A DNA stretch of 64,000 nt from contig CALJPQ010000031.1 of NCBI GenBank assembly GCA_937980645.1, positions 1-64,000 of the forward strand. Direction: 5' to 3'. Below the pieces are notes generated by a model, which was given only the letters and a program-made list of their open reading frames with translations, made no database searches and had not been told where the DNA came from. Of the stretch, positions 6,630 to 15,823 are shown one piece after another. The DNA is from an uncultured Saprospiraceae bacterium (GTDB lineage Bacteria > Bacteroidota > Bacteroidia > Chitinophagales > Saprospiraceae). Position 1 is the first letter of the stretch, and each line of letters begins with the position of its first letter. A program made the position numbers and the translations under genes.

Positions 6630-7220
6630 ATGATCCACTTCAGCCCTTACGTGTACGAACGCATGCTGGCCGACGCGCGCCAGACCTTCCCTGACGAATG
6701 CTGCGGCTTCCTCTTTGGCACCGAAGCGCCCAACGGCGACCGCCACCTGACGGATATCCTCATCGTGGATAACGCCAAAGAGGGCGACAAGCGCCGCCGC
6801 TTCGAGATAGCGCCCAAAGACTACTTAGGCGCCGAACGCTACGCCGACGAGCGTGGCCTGGCCCTGCTGGGCGTCTATCACTCGCACCCTAACCACCCGG
6901 CTATCCCGTCGGAACACGACCGAGTGGCTGCCCAGCCTTATTTCTCTTACGTCATCGTCTCCGTCCTCGATGGTCGCATCGGGCGTGTGCGCTCCTGGCG
7001 CCTCAACGACGACCAGCAATTTGAAGAAGAAGCCGTACCCGTAACCGCCAAACTTGTTTGGCGAAGTCCACACCCTCACACAAAAAAACATCGCATTTTT
7101 TATGGCAACCATCATCATTCCCACGCCTTTGCGCAAATTCACCCACAACGCTTCCAAACTGCAAGTAGAAGCGGCCACGGTAGGCGAGGCCCTCGAGCGC
7201 TTAGCCACCGAGTATCCTGA
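6630..7220 (+). CDS. Mec-like JAMM metalloprotease
   Basis: The zinc-protease motif is complete: Glu23 in DECCGFLFG, then HSHP with His84 and His86, Ser94 and Asp97 in the JAMM spacing H-x-H-x7-S-x2-D. In mycobacteria Mec cuts cysteine from the CysO-Cys adduct; the same role is inferred from the neighbours. The recognisable domain ends near residue 137 (FEEEAVPV). After that the frame enters a copy of the palindromic repeat (7046-7063) and runs on for some 55 residues in a second frame over the start of the next gene, overlapping it by 119 bases. The tail looks like an accident of repeat insertion and not a domain. Confidence 0.88.
   Translation: MIHFSPYVYERMLADARQTFPDECCGFLFGTEAPNGDRHLTDILIVDNAKEGDKRRRFEIAPKDYLGAERYADERGLALLGVYHSHPNHPAIPSEHDRVAAQPYFSYVIVSVLDGRIGRVRSWRLNDDQQFEEEAVPVTAKLVWRSPHPHTKKHRIFYGNHHHSHAFAQIHPQRFQTASRSGHGRRGPRALSHRVS
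7046..7063 (+). repeat. single copy of the palindromic repeat inside the mec 3' end
   Basis: CGCCAAAC and GTTTGGCG form an 8-bp inverted repeat around TT. It is identical to the second copy upstream of cysM, including the preceding AACCG. It lies in the coding frame of mec and appears to have removed the original stop. Confidence 0.8.
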
Positions 7221-8532
7221 CCTGAAAAAGCACCTGCTCGACGAGCAGGGCCAGATTCGCTCTTTTCTCAACCTGTTCGTCGGCGAAGACGATGTGCGCG
7301 ACCTGCAATGGGCCGACACGCCGCTACCGGCCGATGCTACCTTGAGCATCGTGCCAGCCATTGCAGGCGGCGCTAGCGATGGGGCCGATGCAACGTTCAC
7401 GAAGGAAGAGCTGGCCCGTTACAATCGGCACATCATCATCCCGGAGTTTGGCTTAGAGGGCCAACAGAAGCTCAAGGCAGCCCGGGTACTGGTGGTCGGT
7501 TCGGGGGGGCTGGGCAGCCCATTGCTGTTGTATTTAGCGGCGGCGGGTGTGGGCACTATTGGCATCGTGGATTTCGACCGTGTAGATGCCAGCAACCTGC
7601 AGCGCCAGGTGCTCTTCGGGGTAGATGCCGTAGGTCAGTCTAAAGTGGAGGCGGCTCGCCAGCGGCTGGAGGCGCTCAATCCGCACATCCGCATCGTTAC
7701 CTACGACACCCTGCTCAGCGCGCGCAATGCGCTGGAGATCCTGTGCGACTACGATGTGGTGGCCGACGGTACCGACAACTTTCCGACGCGCTATTTAGTC
7801 AATGACGCCTGTGTGTTGCTGGGCAAGCCCAATGTGTATGCGTCCATTTTCCAGTTTGAGGGTCAGGTGTCGGTGTTCAACTACCGGCATCCGAACGGCG
7901 AGCTGGGGCCCAATTACCGCGATTTGTACCCCACGCCGCCGCCGCCGGGTTTGGTGCCCAGTTGTGCGGAGGGTGGTGTGTTGGGCGTATTGCCGGGCAT
8001 CATCGGCAGCATGCAGGCTTGCGAGGTTATCAAGGTCATCACAGGTGTGGGCGAGCCACTCAGCGGGCGGTTGTTCCACTTTGATGCCCTGTCGTTCGAG
8101 ACGCGCATTTTCCGGGTGAAGCGCCGCGCCGACAACCCGCTTACGGGCGAGCACCCGACCATCACGCAACTGATAGATTACGAGCAATTCTGCGGCGTCA
8201 AAGTGGTGGAGCGGCCGGTGCGCGAGATAACGGTCCAGGAGCTGCTTCAGTGGCAAGCCGAAGGGCGCGTGTTCCAGCTGGTGGACGTGCGCGAGCCGCA
8301 TGAGTATGAGGCGGCCAACATCGGCGCCGAGCTCATTCCGTTAGGCACAGTGGCTGAGAATGCCCATCGTTTTTCGCGCGAGGTGCCGGTGGTGGTGCAC
8401 TGCCGTTCGGGGGTGCGCAGTGCAAAGGCCATCCGTGAGCTGGAAGAACGTTTCGGGTTCGACAACCTGATCAACCTCCAGGGCGGCATCCTGGCGTATT
8501 TGGAGGCCGTGAAGCCGGAGCCGGTAGGGTGA
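7102..8532 (+). CDS. CysO sulfur carrier fused to MoeB/ThiF adenylyltransferase and rhodanese
   Basis: This 476-residue protein joins three parts of a sulfur-transfer pathway. Residues 1-90 are a ubiquitin-like carrier of the CysO type (starts ATIIIPTPLRKFT, contains FLNLFVGEDDVR, ends SIVPAIAGG). Residues about 98-345 are an E1-like ThiF/MoeB domain with the ATP motif GSGGLG (133-138) and the active Cys288 in PSCAEGG. Residues about 373-476 are a rhodanese with Cys434 in HCRSGVRS. Rhodanese supplies sulfur, the E1-like domain adenylates the carrier's C-terminal glycine. In mycobacteria CysO and MoeZ are separate; here Gly89-Gly90 is internal and must be freed or used in a fused form. The ATG at 7102 begins the carrier fold exactly. 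Confidence 0.92.
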   Translation: MATIIIPTPLRKFTHNASKLQVEAATVGEALERLATEYPDLKKHLLDEQGQIRSFLNLFVGEDDVRDLQWADTPLPADATLSIVPAIAGGASDGADATFTKEELARYNRHIIIPEFGLEGQQKLKAARVLVVGSGGLGSPLLLYLAAAGVGTIGIVDFDRVDASNLQRQVLFGVDAVGQSKVEAARQRLEALNPHIRIVTYDTLLSARNALEILCDYDVVADGTDNFPTRYLVNDACVLLGKPNVYASIFQFEGQVSVFNYRHPNGELGPNYRDLYPTPPPPGLVPSCAEGGVLGVLPGIIGSMQACEVIKVITGVGEPLSGRLFHFDALSFETRIFRVKRRADNPLTGEHPTITQLIDYEQFCGVKVVERPVREITVQELLQWQAEGRVFQLVDVREPHEYEAANIGAELIPLGTVAENAHRFSREVPVVVHCRSGVRSAKAIRELEERFGFDNLINLQGGILAYLEAVKPEPVG

Positions 8533-8580
8533 TGGCTGTCTCTGCGCAGGCCATGTTGCTGCAAGCGAGCAGATGGCAAG

Positions 8581-8615
8581 AACTGCCAGGCACAGGTTGT
8601 CCTGGCGGTTTTTGT
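8581..8615 (+). terminator. terminator at the end of the cysteine operon
   Basis: AACTGCCAGG (8581-8590) pairs with CCTGGCGGTT (8601-8610), one G-U pair included, and runs into TTTTTG. It closes the transcript that begins at the promoter near 4491. Confidence 0.8.
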
Positions 8616-8679
8616 CGTACACGTTACCGCCTGTAATGGAGGGCATAAACGTGCTGGCGATACATCCCTGTTGGTGCTT

Positions 8680-8687
8680 TACCTTTG
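8680..8687 (+). promoter_or_regulatory. promoter -7 element (TACCTTTG) for the aspartoacylase-family gene
   Basis: Exact TAnnTTTG match ending 10 bases before the ATG at 8698, so the predicted 5' leader is extremely short. It follows the operon terminator by about 65 bases. Confidence 0.6.
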
Positions 8688-8697
8688 TGGCGTCATC

Positions 8698-9648
8698 ATG
8701 ATGAATCGCCTGATAGGACGCTATACTGGAACGCAGACGGGTGCGCTGGTGGTGGTTACGGCCGCTGTGCACGGCAATGAGCCGGCGGGGGTGCGCGCTT
8801 TAGAGGAGGTTTTTCGCCTGTTGGCGCAGGAACCTCAGGTCAATCCGGATTTTGTTTTCAGGGGGCGGTTAGTGGGTCTGATGGGTAATCTTCAGGCTTA
8901 CCGGGTCGGGAAGCGCTTTTTGGAGCAGGACCTCAACCGCATGTGGACGCCGTTGCATTTGCGCTGTATGCAGCAAATGGCGCCCGCCGAGCGGCAGAAT
9001 GAGTGGCGCGAATTGGGCGAGTTACTGGAGGCCATTCAGGAAGAGATTCTCAACTATAAGCCGCAGGCGCTCATTGTCTTGGATCTGCACACCACCTCGG
9101 CGGGTGGCGGCATTTTCTGTATTCCGACCGACGATCGCGCCAGCCTTCGGTTGGCTAAGGCACTGTACGCGCCGGTGGTGTTGGGTATGCTGGATGGGCT
9201 GCAGGGCACGCTGCTGCATTACGTGGCGGGTAATCACTTCGAGGTGGGCGGTTATCCGCACTATTCGGTGGGTGTGGCCTTTGAGGCGGGCCAGCACCAT
9301 GACCCGGAGTCGGCGAGTCGTTCGGTAGCGGCTATTGTGAACACTTTGCGCGCAGCCGGCTGCATTCGCCCCGAGGACGTGGACAGCCGCCATGAGCGTA
9401 TCCTGCAGGCGTTTTCGGCGTCGTTGCCCAAGGTAACGCGCTTGCGGCACGTGCACCACATCCGCCCGGGCGATACGTTTGGCATGCGGCCCGGATACGT
9501 CAATTTTCAGCCCATCCGACGCGGCGAGCACTTAGCCGACGATACCAGCGGCCCGGTACTGGCGCCCGAAGACGGGCTAATCCTGATGCCACTATACCAG
9601 CCCACAGGCTCCGATGGTTTCTTTGTCGTGCAGGAAGTAACGGCGTGA
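8698..9648 (+). CDS. succinylglutamate desuccinylase/aspartoacylase-family zinc hydrolase
   Basis: The 316-residue protein belongs to the M14-like AstE/AspA family. Zinc ligands are visible in VHGNEP (His and Glu) and in the second-site LDLHTT. DLNRMW corresponds to the substrate-binding DLNR. The C-terminal half contains a small beta domain (VHHIRPGDTFGMRPGY and after). These enzymes cleave N-acyl groups from amino acids; the substrate is not evident. ATG codons at 8698 and 8701 are both possible; an upstream in-frame start at 8671 would lie before the promoter -7 element and is rejected. The gene appears to be a single transcription unit or to run into kbl 78 bases downstream. Confidence 0.85.
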   Translation: MMNRLIGRYTGTQTGALVVVTAAVHGNEPAGVRALEEVFRLLAQEPQVNPDFVFRGRLVGLMGNLQAYRVGKRFLEQDLNRMWTPLHLRCMQQMAPAERQNEWRELGELLEAIQEEILNYKPQALIVLDLHTTSAGGGIFCIPTDDRASLRLAKALYAPVVLGMLDGLQGTLLHYVAGNHFEVGGYPHYSVGVAFEAGQHHDPESASRSVAAIVNTLRAAGCIRPEDVDSRHERILQAFSASLPKVTRLRHVHHIRPGDTFGMRPGYVNFQPIRRGEHLADDTSGPVLAPEDGLILMPLYQPTGSDGFFVVQEVTA

Positions 9649-9726
9649 AGACTCTGAGAGCGGCTCTGCAAAAGGCAGTCCCTGATTACATTTAAACGCT
9701 TCATTTTCATTCTCCTTTTTGCATCC

Positions 9727-10917
9727 ATGTTTACCAACGTCAAACCATCCCTTGAGCGCGAATTGGCCGACATCCGTGAAGCCGGCCTGTACAAGGAAGA
9801 GCGCATTATCACCACGCCGCAGGGTGCCGTCATTGACACGACGACACAAAAAGCGCTATTGAACTTCTGCGCCAACAATTACTTGGGCCTGAGTAGCCAT
9901 CCTGAAGTCATTGAGGCGGCCATTGAGGCCATCCGCACACATGGCTACGGCCTGTCGTCGGTGCGCTTTATTTGTGGAACGCAAGACATTCATCGGGAGC
10001 TGGAGCAGCGCATTGCTAATTTCCTGGGCATGGAAGATGCCATTCTGTACGCTGCGGCCTTCGACGCTAACGGTGGCCTGTTCGAGCCGTTGTTGACGGA
10101 GGAAGATGCCGTCATTAGTGACGAGCTCAACCATGCCTCCATCATTGACGGCATCCGCCTGTGCAAGGCCAAACGCTTCCGCTACAAGCACAACGATATG
10201 AACGCGCTGGAAGATTGCCTCAAAGAAGCTGATGCCGCCGGCGCACGCCGCAAACTCATCTTCACCGACGGAGCCTTCTCGATGGATGGCACCATCGCCC
10301 AACTGGATAAAATTTGCGACCTGGCCGAACGCTATGACGCCATGGTAGGCATTGACGAGTGCCATGCCACCGGCTTCCTGGGCAAAACCGGCCGAGGTAC
10401 CCACGAGTACCGCGATGTCATGGGCCGCGTGGACATCATCACCGGCACCCTCGGCAAGGCCCTCGGCGGTGCCAGCGGCGGCTTCACGGCTGCCCGCCGT
10501 GAAATTGTGGACATTCTGCGCCAGCGCTCGCGACCGTATCTGTTCTCCAATACCGTGGCGCCCGCCATCGTGGGCGGAAGCCTTAAAGTGCTCGAACTGC
10601 TCAGCAACACCACCGCCCTGCGCGACAAACTCGAGACCAATACGCGCTGGTTCCGCAAAGCCATGACCGACGCCGGCTTCGACATCATCCCAGGCGAGCA
10701 TCCCATCGTACCCATCATGCTCTACGATGCACCGCTGGCGCAAACCTTCGCACGTCGCCTCCTCGACGAAGGCATCTACGTCATCGGCTTCTTCTACCCC
10801 GTCGTACCTAAGGGCAAGGCGCGCATCCGCGTTCAGCTCTCCGCCGCACACGAACCCGAACACCTAGAAAAATGTGTGGCAGCCTTCTCGAAAGTGAAGC
10901 GTGATTTAGGCGTATAA
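9727..10917 (+). CDS. kbl: glycine C-acetyltransferase (2-amino-3-ketobutyrate CoA ligase)
   Basis: The 396-residue protein is a fold-type I PLP enzyme of the alpha-oxoamine synthase family. It shows NFCANNYLGLSSHP near the N-terminus, SVRFICGTQDIHRELE, the DECHATGFLG stretch and the PLP lysine in TLGKALGGASGG. These fit Kbl better than KAS-type relatives such as BioF. It converts 2-amino-3-oxobutanoate plus CoA to glycine plus acetyl-CoA, the second step of threonine breakdown, in the cytoplasm. Length is standard. No threonine dehydrogenase gene is adjacent in the window. Confidence 0.93.
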   Translation: MFTNVKPSLERELADIREAGLYKEERIITTPQGAVIDTTTQKALLNFCANNYLGLSSHPEVIEAAIEAIRTHGYGLSSVRFICGTQDIHRELEQRIANFLGMEDAILYAAAFDANGGLFEPLLTEEDAVISDELNHASIIDGIRLCKAKRFRYKHNDMNALEDCLKEADAAGARRKLIFTDGAFSMDGTIAQLDKICDLAERYDAMVGIDECHATGFLGKTGRGTHEYRDVMGRVDIITGTLGKALGGASGGFTAARREIVDILRQRSRPYLFSNTVAPAIVGGSLKVLELLSNTTALRDKLETNTRWFRKAMTDAGFDIIPGEHPIVPIMLYDAPLAQTFARRLLDEGIYVIGFFYPVVPKGKARIRVQLSAAHEPEHLEKCVAAFSKVKRDLGV

Positions 10918-11029
10918 GCCCGAACTTTGCACAGACAACAATCAACGGCACAAGACATTGAGCCCTGTGGCCGAAGGGGAAAACTCCCCGCCCTTTACTC
11001 TTCACTCTATCGAGCACCTCTGCTGTGTT

Positions 11030-11740
11030 ATGACTCCTCTGCGCTGCATCATCGTCGAAGACGAACCACTGGCGGCCGAAATCCTGACCGAATACATCCA
11101 GATGACGCCCTTCCTGCAATTGGTGGACGTCTGCCCCGATGCCATTAAGGCTCTTGAAGTTGTGCGCGAAAAGGCGGTAGATGTCATCTTCTTAGATATC
11201 AATCTGCCTAAATTAACTGGCTTAGAGTTCATCAAAAGCCTACCGCACCAGCCGAAAGTCATCATCACTTCGGCTTACCACGAATTCGCTGTAGAAGGCT
11301 TCGACCTGCAAGTAGTGGATTACCTGCTCAAGCCTATCGAGTTCAATCGCTTTACTAAGGCGGTGAACAAAATCCTGCACGCACACCGCGTAGAAGAAGT
11401 GGCGGTGCACTACCGCAAATCCATTTCGCAGCGCCCGTTCTACTTCTTCGCTGTCCAAAAGCGGTCGGTCAAAATTTATTTGGATGAAATCCTGTTCATC
11501 GAAAGCCTAAAAGACGCTGTAACCATCCACACGCCCGAACACTCGTACGCCACACACTACCACCTGAACGAGCTGGAAGAGCTGCTGCCCCGAGAGCATT
11601 TCCTGCGCATTCACCGCTCTTTTTTGGTGGCGATTGATAAAATTGACTCCTTTTCCGCCGCCGAGGTGGAAGTAGGGGGGCGCACACTGCCCATCGGTCG
11701 CAAGTACAAGGAATACGTGGCCGGGCGGTTGGAAGCGTAA
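11030..11740 (+). CDS. LytTR-family response regulator
   Basis: The 236-residue protein has a receiver domain (residues 4-120) with the acidic pair EDE near residue 10, the phosphorylatable Asp56 in FLDINLP and the conserved lysine in YLLKPIEF. It is followed by a LytTR DNA-binding domain (about 140-236, with FFAVQKRSVKI, FLRIHRSFLVA and a PIGRKYKE ending). The upstream in-frame start at 10958 precedes the receiver fold by 24 residues and is rejected. Bacteroidota usually pair such regulators with a HisKA-like LytS kinase; none is next to it, so it is an orphan here. A near-consensus GAACTTTG at about 10922-10929 may be its promoter. Confidence 0.92.
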   Translation: MTPLRCIIVEDEPLAAEILTEYIQMTPFLQLVDVCPDAIKALEVVREKAVDVIFLDINLPKLTGLEFIKSLPHQPKVIITSAYHEFAVEGFDLQVVDYLLKPIEFNRFTKAVNKILHAHRVEEVAVHYRKSISQRPFYFFAVQKRSVKIYLDEILFIESLKDAVTIHTPEHSYATHYHLNELEELLPREHFLRIHRSFLVAIDKIDSFSAAEVEVGGRTLPIGRKYKEYVAGRLEA

Positions 11741-11843
11741 GAGGTCCGGGGCTGAGCGTTTTTTCATTCCTACCGAACATTCGAGCCTTTACTGCTAGGA
11801 AGGCCTTTTAACGGATTTACGCACCGTCTCAGGAGGTAAGGTC

Positions 11844-11989
11844 ACCACGAATGCACGAATGAAAAACGAATAATTCGTGTATTCGTGAAAGCCCAGAGAC
11901 GACACTTCCTCGCGGGAGATGTCGCCTCAAATTCGTGCATTCGCAAACCTCTCCGTGCCTTCGTGTTAGGCCATTCGTGCATTCGTGGC
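11844..11989. repeat. interspersed CACGAATGCACGAAT-type repeats
   Basis: CACGAATGCACGAAT at 11846-11860 is followed at 11873-11887 by its near-perfect inverse ATTCGTGTATTCGTG. Further copies ATTCGTGCATTCG lie at 11931 and 11973. Such CACGAAT motifs recur between genes in many Bacteroidota genomes, and a diverged copy is at 51985 in this window. Their function is unknown. Confidence 0.65.
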
Positions 11990-12050
11990 TCCTTTTTGAT
12001 GGATACTGCACCCGGTTAAGCTGCCCACAGGTTACGAGATTTTCTTTTTT

Positions 12051-12120
12051 CACGGCAGAGGACGCAGGGAAACGCTGAGAGAGATACCTCTTCACGGCCC
12101 TCTGCGCCTCTGCGATTTTT
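12051..12120. repeat. CGCAGAGG-type intergenic repeat
   Basis: CACGGCAGAGGACGCAGGG and, 45 bases on, CCCTCTGCGCCTCTGCG are imperfect inverse copies that can form a broken hairpin, ending in ATTTTT. It lies next to the CACGAAT repeats, with which such units often occur. Confidence 0.5.
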
Positions 12121-12649
12121 GACCTTTCGCCTCACAGTAGCCTTGCATAAGCTCAGGTAAATGTACTAAGGTGCGGCCCGGGTGGCCCTATATCTGTAGG
12201 GAAATCTTTTCCTTGTTTCAACAGCCCAAAAGAAGCGCCAACTTCTGACTAAAGGGCTTAGCCGACATGGCTACCAGATGAAATTATGGTCGAAAATTAG
12301 CAACTACTAAAACATTGTAAATCATTTTTTTGAGTTTTAAAAATTGCAATTCAGGCTCAAAAACACAGGCTTACGAGTGTACTTTACTGTCCTTTTTCCG
12401 TCGTGTTGGTGCCCGCACCTTTGTATCGTCAATGCCGCTGAAGGAATGTCAAACGAGAGGTTCGCACCAGCCGGCAGGACGCTTCTGGATGAAAGAAGAC
12501 ACTTTTCATGAGAGACAAATAGGAGCCGGGCCGCAGTGCAAAAGAGCGCTGCGGCCCGGTTACATTTGGGGTAAGGTAACCTTCTTCGTATCCGACGTAC
12601 CAAAGCAGGCACAACACGCGCGTGATTTCTCCTTTGCAGTTTTTGTGCA

Positions 12650-12657
12650 TACCTTTG
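12650..12657 (+). promoter_or_regulatory. promoter -7 element (TACCTTTG) for the HAD-like gene
   Basis: Exact TAnnTTTG match 18 bases before the ATG at 12676. It supports this start and argues against coding use of the preceding stretch. Confidence 0.65.
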
Positions 12658-12675
12658 CGTTAAATCCACACCATC

Positions 12676-13116
12676 ATGGATAATAACCACGCTAATGGAC
12701 AGTCTCTGAAAGAGGCTTTTAACGAAAAGGGCGAACGCATCAGCCCTATTTTGCCGGAAAACGTCCGCAATTTCCTCATTGATATTGACGGCACTATTTG
12801 CGACGATGTGCCCAATGAAGAGCCGGAACGCATGAAAACGGTGCTACCCTATCCGGATGCTCTGGCCATGATCAACAAGTGGTATGATGAGGGGCACATC
12901 ATCTACTTCTTCACCAGCCGTACCGAGGCGCACCGAGCCATTACGGAAGAATGGCTAACACGTCATGGCTTCAAGTACCATGGTATCATCTTCGGCAAGC
13001 CGCGTGGTGGCAATTACCACTGGATTGACAATCACATTGTGCGGGCAACACGCTTCAAGGGCAAGTTTACCGACTTAGTCGTGCGCGTGCATCCAATAGA
13101 GGTTTTTTCGGAATGA
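12676..13116 (+). CDS. HAD-superfamily protein (Bacteroidota conserved small phosphatase-like)
   Basis: The 146-residue protein has HAD motif I as FLIDIDGTICDD (residues 33-44), motif II as FFTSRTEAH, and a later conserved GKPRGGNYHWIDN segment where motif III/IV would be. It is a compact HAD without a large cap. Similar proteins in Bacteroidota are variously labelled phosphoheptose isomerase or HAD hydrolase; the isomerase name has no support in the sequence. The substrate is not known. A gene for an SdiA-regulated-like protein follows after nine bases, so the two are probably co-transcribed. Confidence 0.8.
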   Translation: MDNNHANGQSLKEAFNEKGERISPILPENVRNFLIDIDGTICDDVPNEEPERMKTVLPYPDALAMINKWYDEGHIIYFFTSRTEAHRAITEEWLTRHGFKYHGIIFGKPRGGNYHWIDNHIVRATRFKGKFTDLVVRVHPIEVFSE

Positions 13117-13125
13117 CGTAGTACC

Positions 13126-14076
13126 ATGAGCGACTGCTGCCCAAAAAGACAGCGACCACTTGCAGGGTTCACGCGGTTTCAGACGGCCGTATGTGCCTTA
13201 TTTTGGGCGATGCTGGTCGCGATCCTGTTTGTAGGACGGGCACCGCTCTACGGGCAACCGGTGTCGGACACGACGGCCTATTTTTTTCCTTACCTGCTGG
13301 AGGCGCCTGATACCATCTTGCTGCTGCCGTATCCCGAGCTGCAGGAGATTTCAGGGCTGAGTACTACAGGCCAGCCTGGAGTGCTCTGCGCCGTATCGGA
13401 CGAACGAGGCGAGGTGTTCTTTATCGAGGCGGCCTCGGGTACGGTCGTCCGTCGGGTGCTCTTTCGAGAAAAAGGCGACTTTGAAGGTGTGGAAATGGTG
13501 GGAAACCGCCTGTTTGCTGTCCGCAGCAACGGGCAGATTTATGAAATCACCGACTGGAAGCGCTCAAAACCGCGTATTTTCTGCTATGAAACTTTCCTGA
13601 CCAAAGAAGACGACGTAGAAGGACTGGGCTACGACCGCCAGCGCCAGGCCCTTTTGTTGGCTTGCAAGGGCATACCCGACAGTGCTCATGAGCGCCGCAT
13701 TTATGCCTTTGACCTGCAGACTAAACGACTGCTCGACACGCCGGCCTATCGCATAGACCCGCGCGTCATCAACGAGTGGCTTCCGCATGCCGAAGACGAA
13801 AAACAGCATTTTTTTAGCCCCTCAGGCATTGCTCTGCACCCTCAATCGGGCGGTGTATATGTCATTTCTACGGCGCTCAAGCGCCTGATTGTCCTGGATT
13901 ATGCTACTGGCGCTTTGCGCTACGCGGCGCGCTTAGACCGAAAGCTCATGCCTCAGCCCGAGGGCATCGCCTTTGATGCCGAAGGGCGCCTGTTCATCGC
14001 CAGCGAAGGCAAAAAAGGCGATGGAAGGCTGCTGCGTTTCAGCCCGCAAGTGCCGCCTTCTTCAGATAACCGATAA
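13126..14076 (+). CDS. SdiA-regulated-domain beta-propeller protein, membrane-anchored or exported
   Basis: The 316-residue protein has a hydrophobic segment at about 20-41 acting as a signal peptide or anchor. The rest is a six-bladed-propeller-like domain of the SdiA-regulated (YjiK) family: LQEISGLSTTGQPGVLCAVSD opens the first blade, then DFEGVEMVG, EGLGYDRQRQALLLACKG, SPSGIALHPQSGGVYV and PEGIAFDAEGRLFIASEG. The repeated (E)G(I/L)-x(n)-LFIASEG units are typical. Such proteins are periplasmic or surface-attached with unknown ligand. It shares a transcript with the HAD protein and ends 13 bases before the convergent esterase gene. Confidence 0.8.
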   Translation: MSDCCPKRQRPLAGFTRFQTAVCALFWAMLVAILFVGRAPLYGQPVSDTTAYFFPYLLEAPDTILLLPYPELQEISGLSTTGQPGVLCAVSDERGEVFFIEAASGTVVRRVLFREKGDFEGVEMVGNRLFAVRSNGQIYEITDWKRSKPRIFCYETFLTKEDDVEGLGYDRQRQALLLACKGIPDSAHERRIYAFDLQTKRLLDTPAYRIDPRVINEWLPHAEDEKQHFFSPSGIALHPQSGGVYVISTALKRLIVLDYATGALRYAARLDRKLMPQPEGIAFDAEGRLFIASEGKKGDGRLLRFSPQVPPSSDNR

Positions 14077-14089
14077 CCCTGGCGCCAGC

Positions 14090-15505
<1,416 letters not shown>

Positions 15506-15823
15506 AACGAAACGGTTAAATTACTTCGGCAAAGATAACCGAGTCACACGCCAACAGTGTGAAATGGAGCTGCAAGCTCCCTTATCTGCCCGCTTTTCAT
15601 TTTTTTACACTCCACCTATCCTCTTTTTCCTTCAACGCTTCCCTTGCCGTTGCCCATTTTTCATTGTCCTTGCGCCTGATATCAGGTCTTTGCTCATTGA
15701 ATGAAATCTTGTTTTGCTAATTTTAGTCAAAATAAGCATCTACCATCGGGCAGCAGGCTGGGTCGGGCGGGCGTTTACCTCATCATATTTCCTCACCCTT
15801 TTTCAAAACAAAAACATCTACTT
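15506..15823. other. divergent intergenic region between two T9SS cargo genes
   Basis: It holds the esterase promoter (15530-15537, minus), small hairpins (TCACA/TGTGA near 15542 and GGAGCTTGC-type near 15570), a T-rich pyrimidine tract and a possible TAATTTTA -7-like element near 15719 for the VIT gene. No gene is supported here. Confidence 0.5.
15530..15537 (-). promoter_or_regulatory. promoter -7 element (TATCTTTG) for the esterase gene
   Basis: The minus strand reads TATCTTTG, an exact TAnnTTTG match, 24 bases before the esterase ATG at 15505. Confidence 0.65.

Larger units (their letters stand above)
11741..12649. other. long non-coding, repeat-containing stretch
   Basis: About 0.9 kb without a supported gene. 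It contains CACGAAT-type interspersed repeats (11844-11989), a CGCAGAGG-type repeat (12051-12120), a CCCTA/TAGGG hairpin near 12192-12209 and a perfect 11-bp GC-rich hairpin (12526-12536 with 12549-12559) without a T tract. A 117-codon frame at 12330-12683 overlaps the next gene's promoter and start and has no recognisable features. No tRNA-like cloverleaf was seen. Confidence 0.6.

Noticed and set aside
12523..12562. GC-rich perfect hairpin considered as a terminator
   Set aside because: It is followed by TTACATTTGGGG and not by a T tract, so intrinsic termination is doubtful; kept only as a structural note.
12330..12683. 117-codon frame before the HAD gene
   Set aside because: It covers the TACCTTTG promoter and the first codons of the HAD gene in another frame and has no recognisable features.
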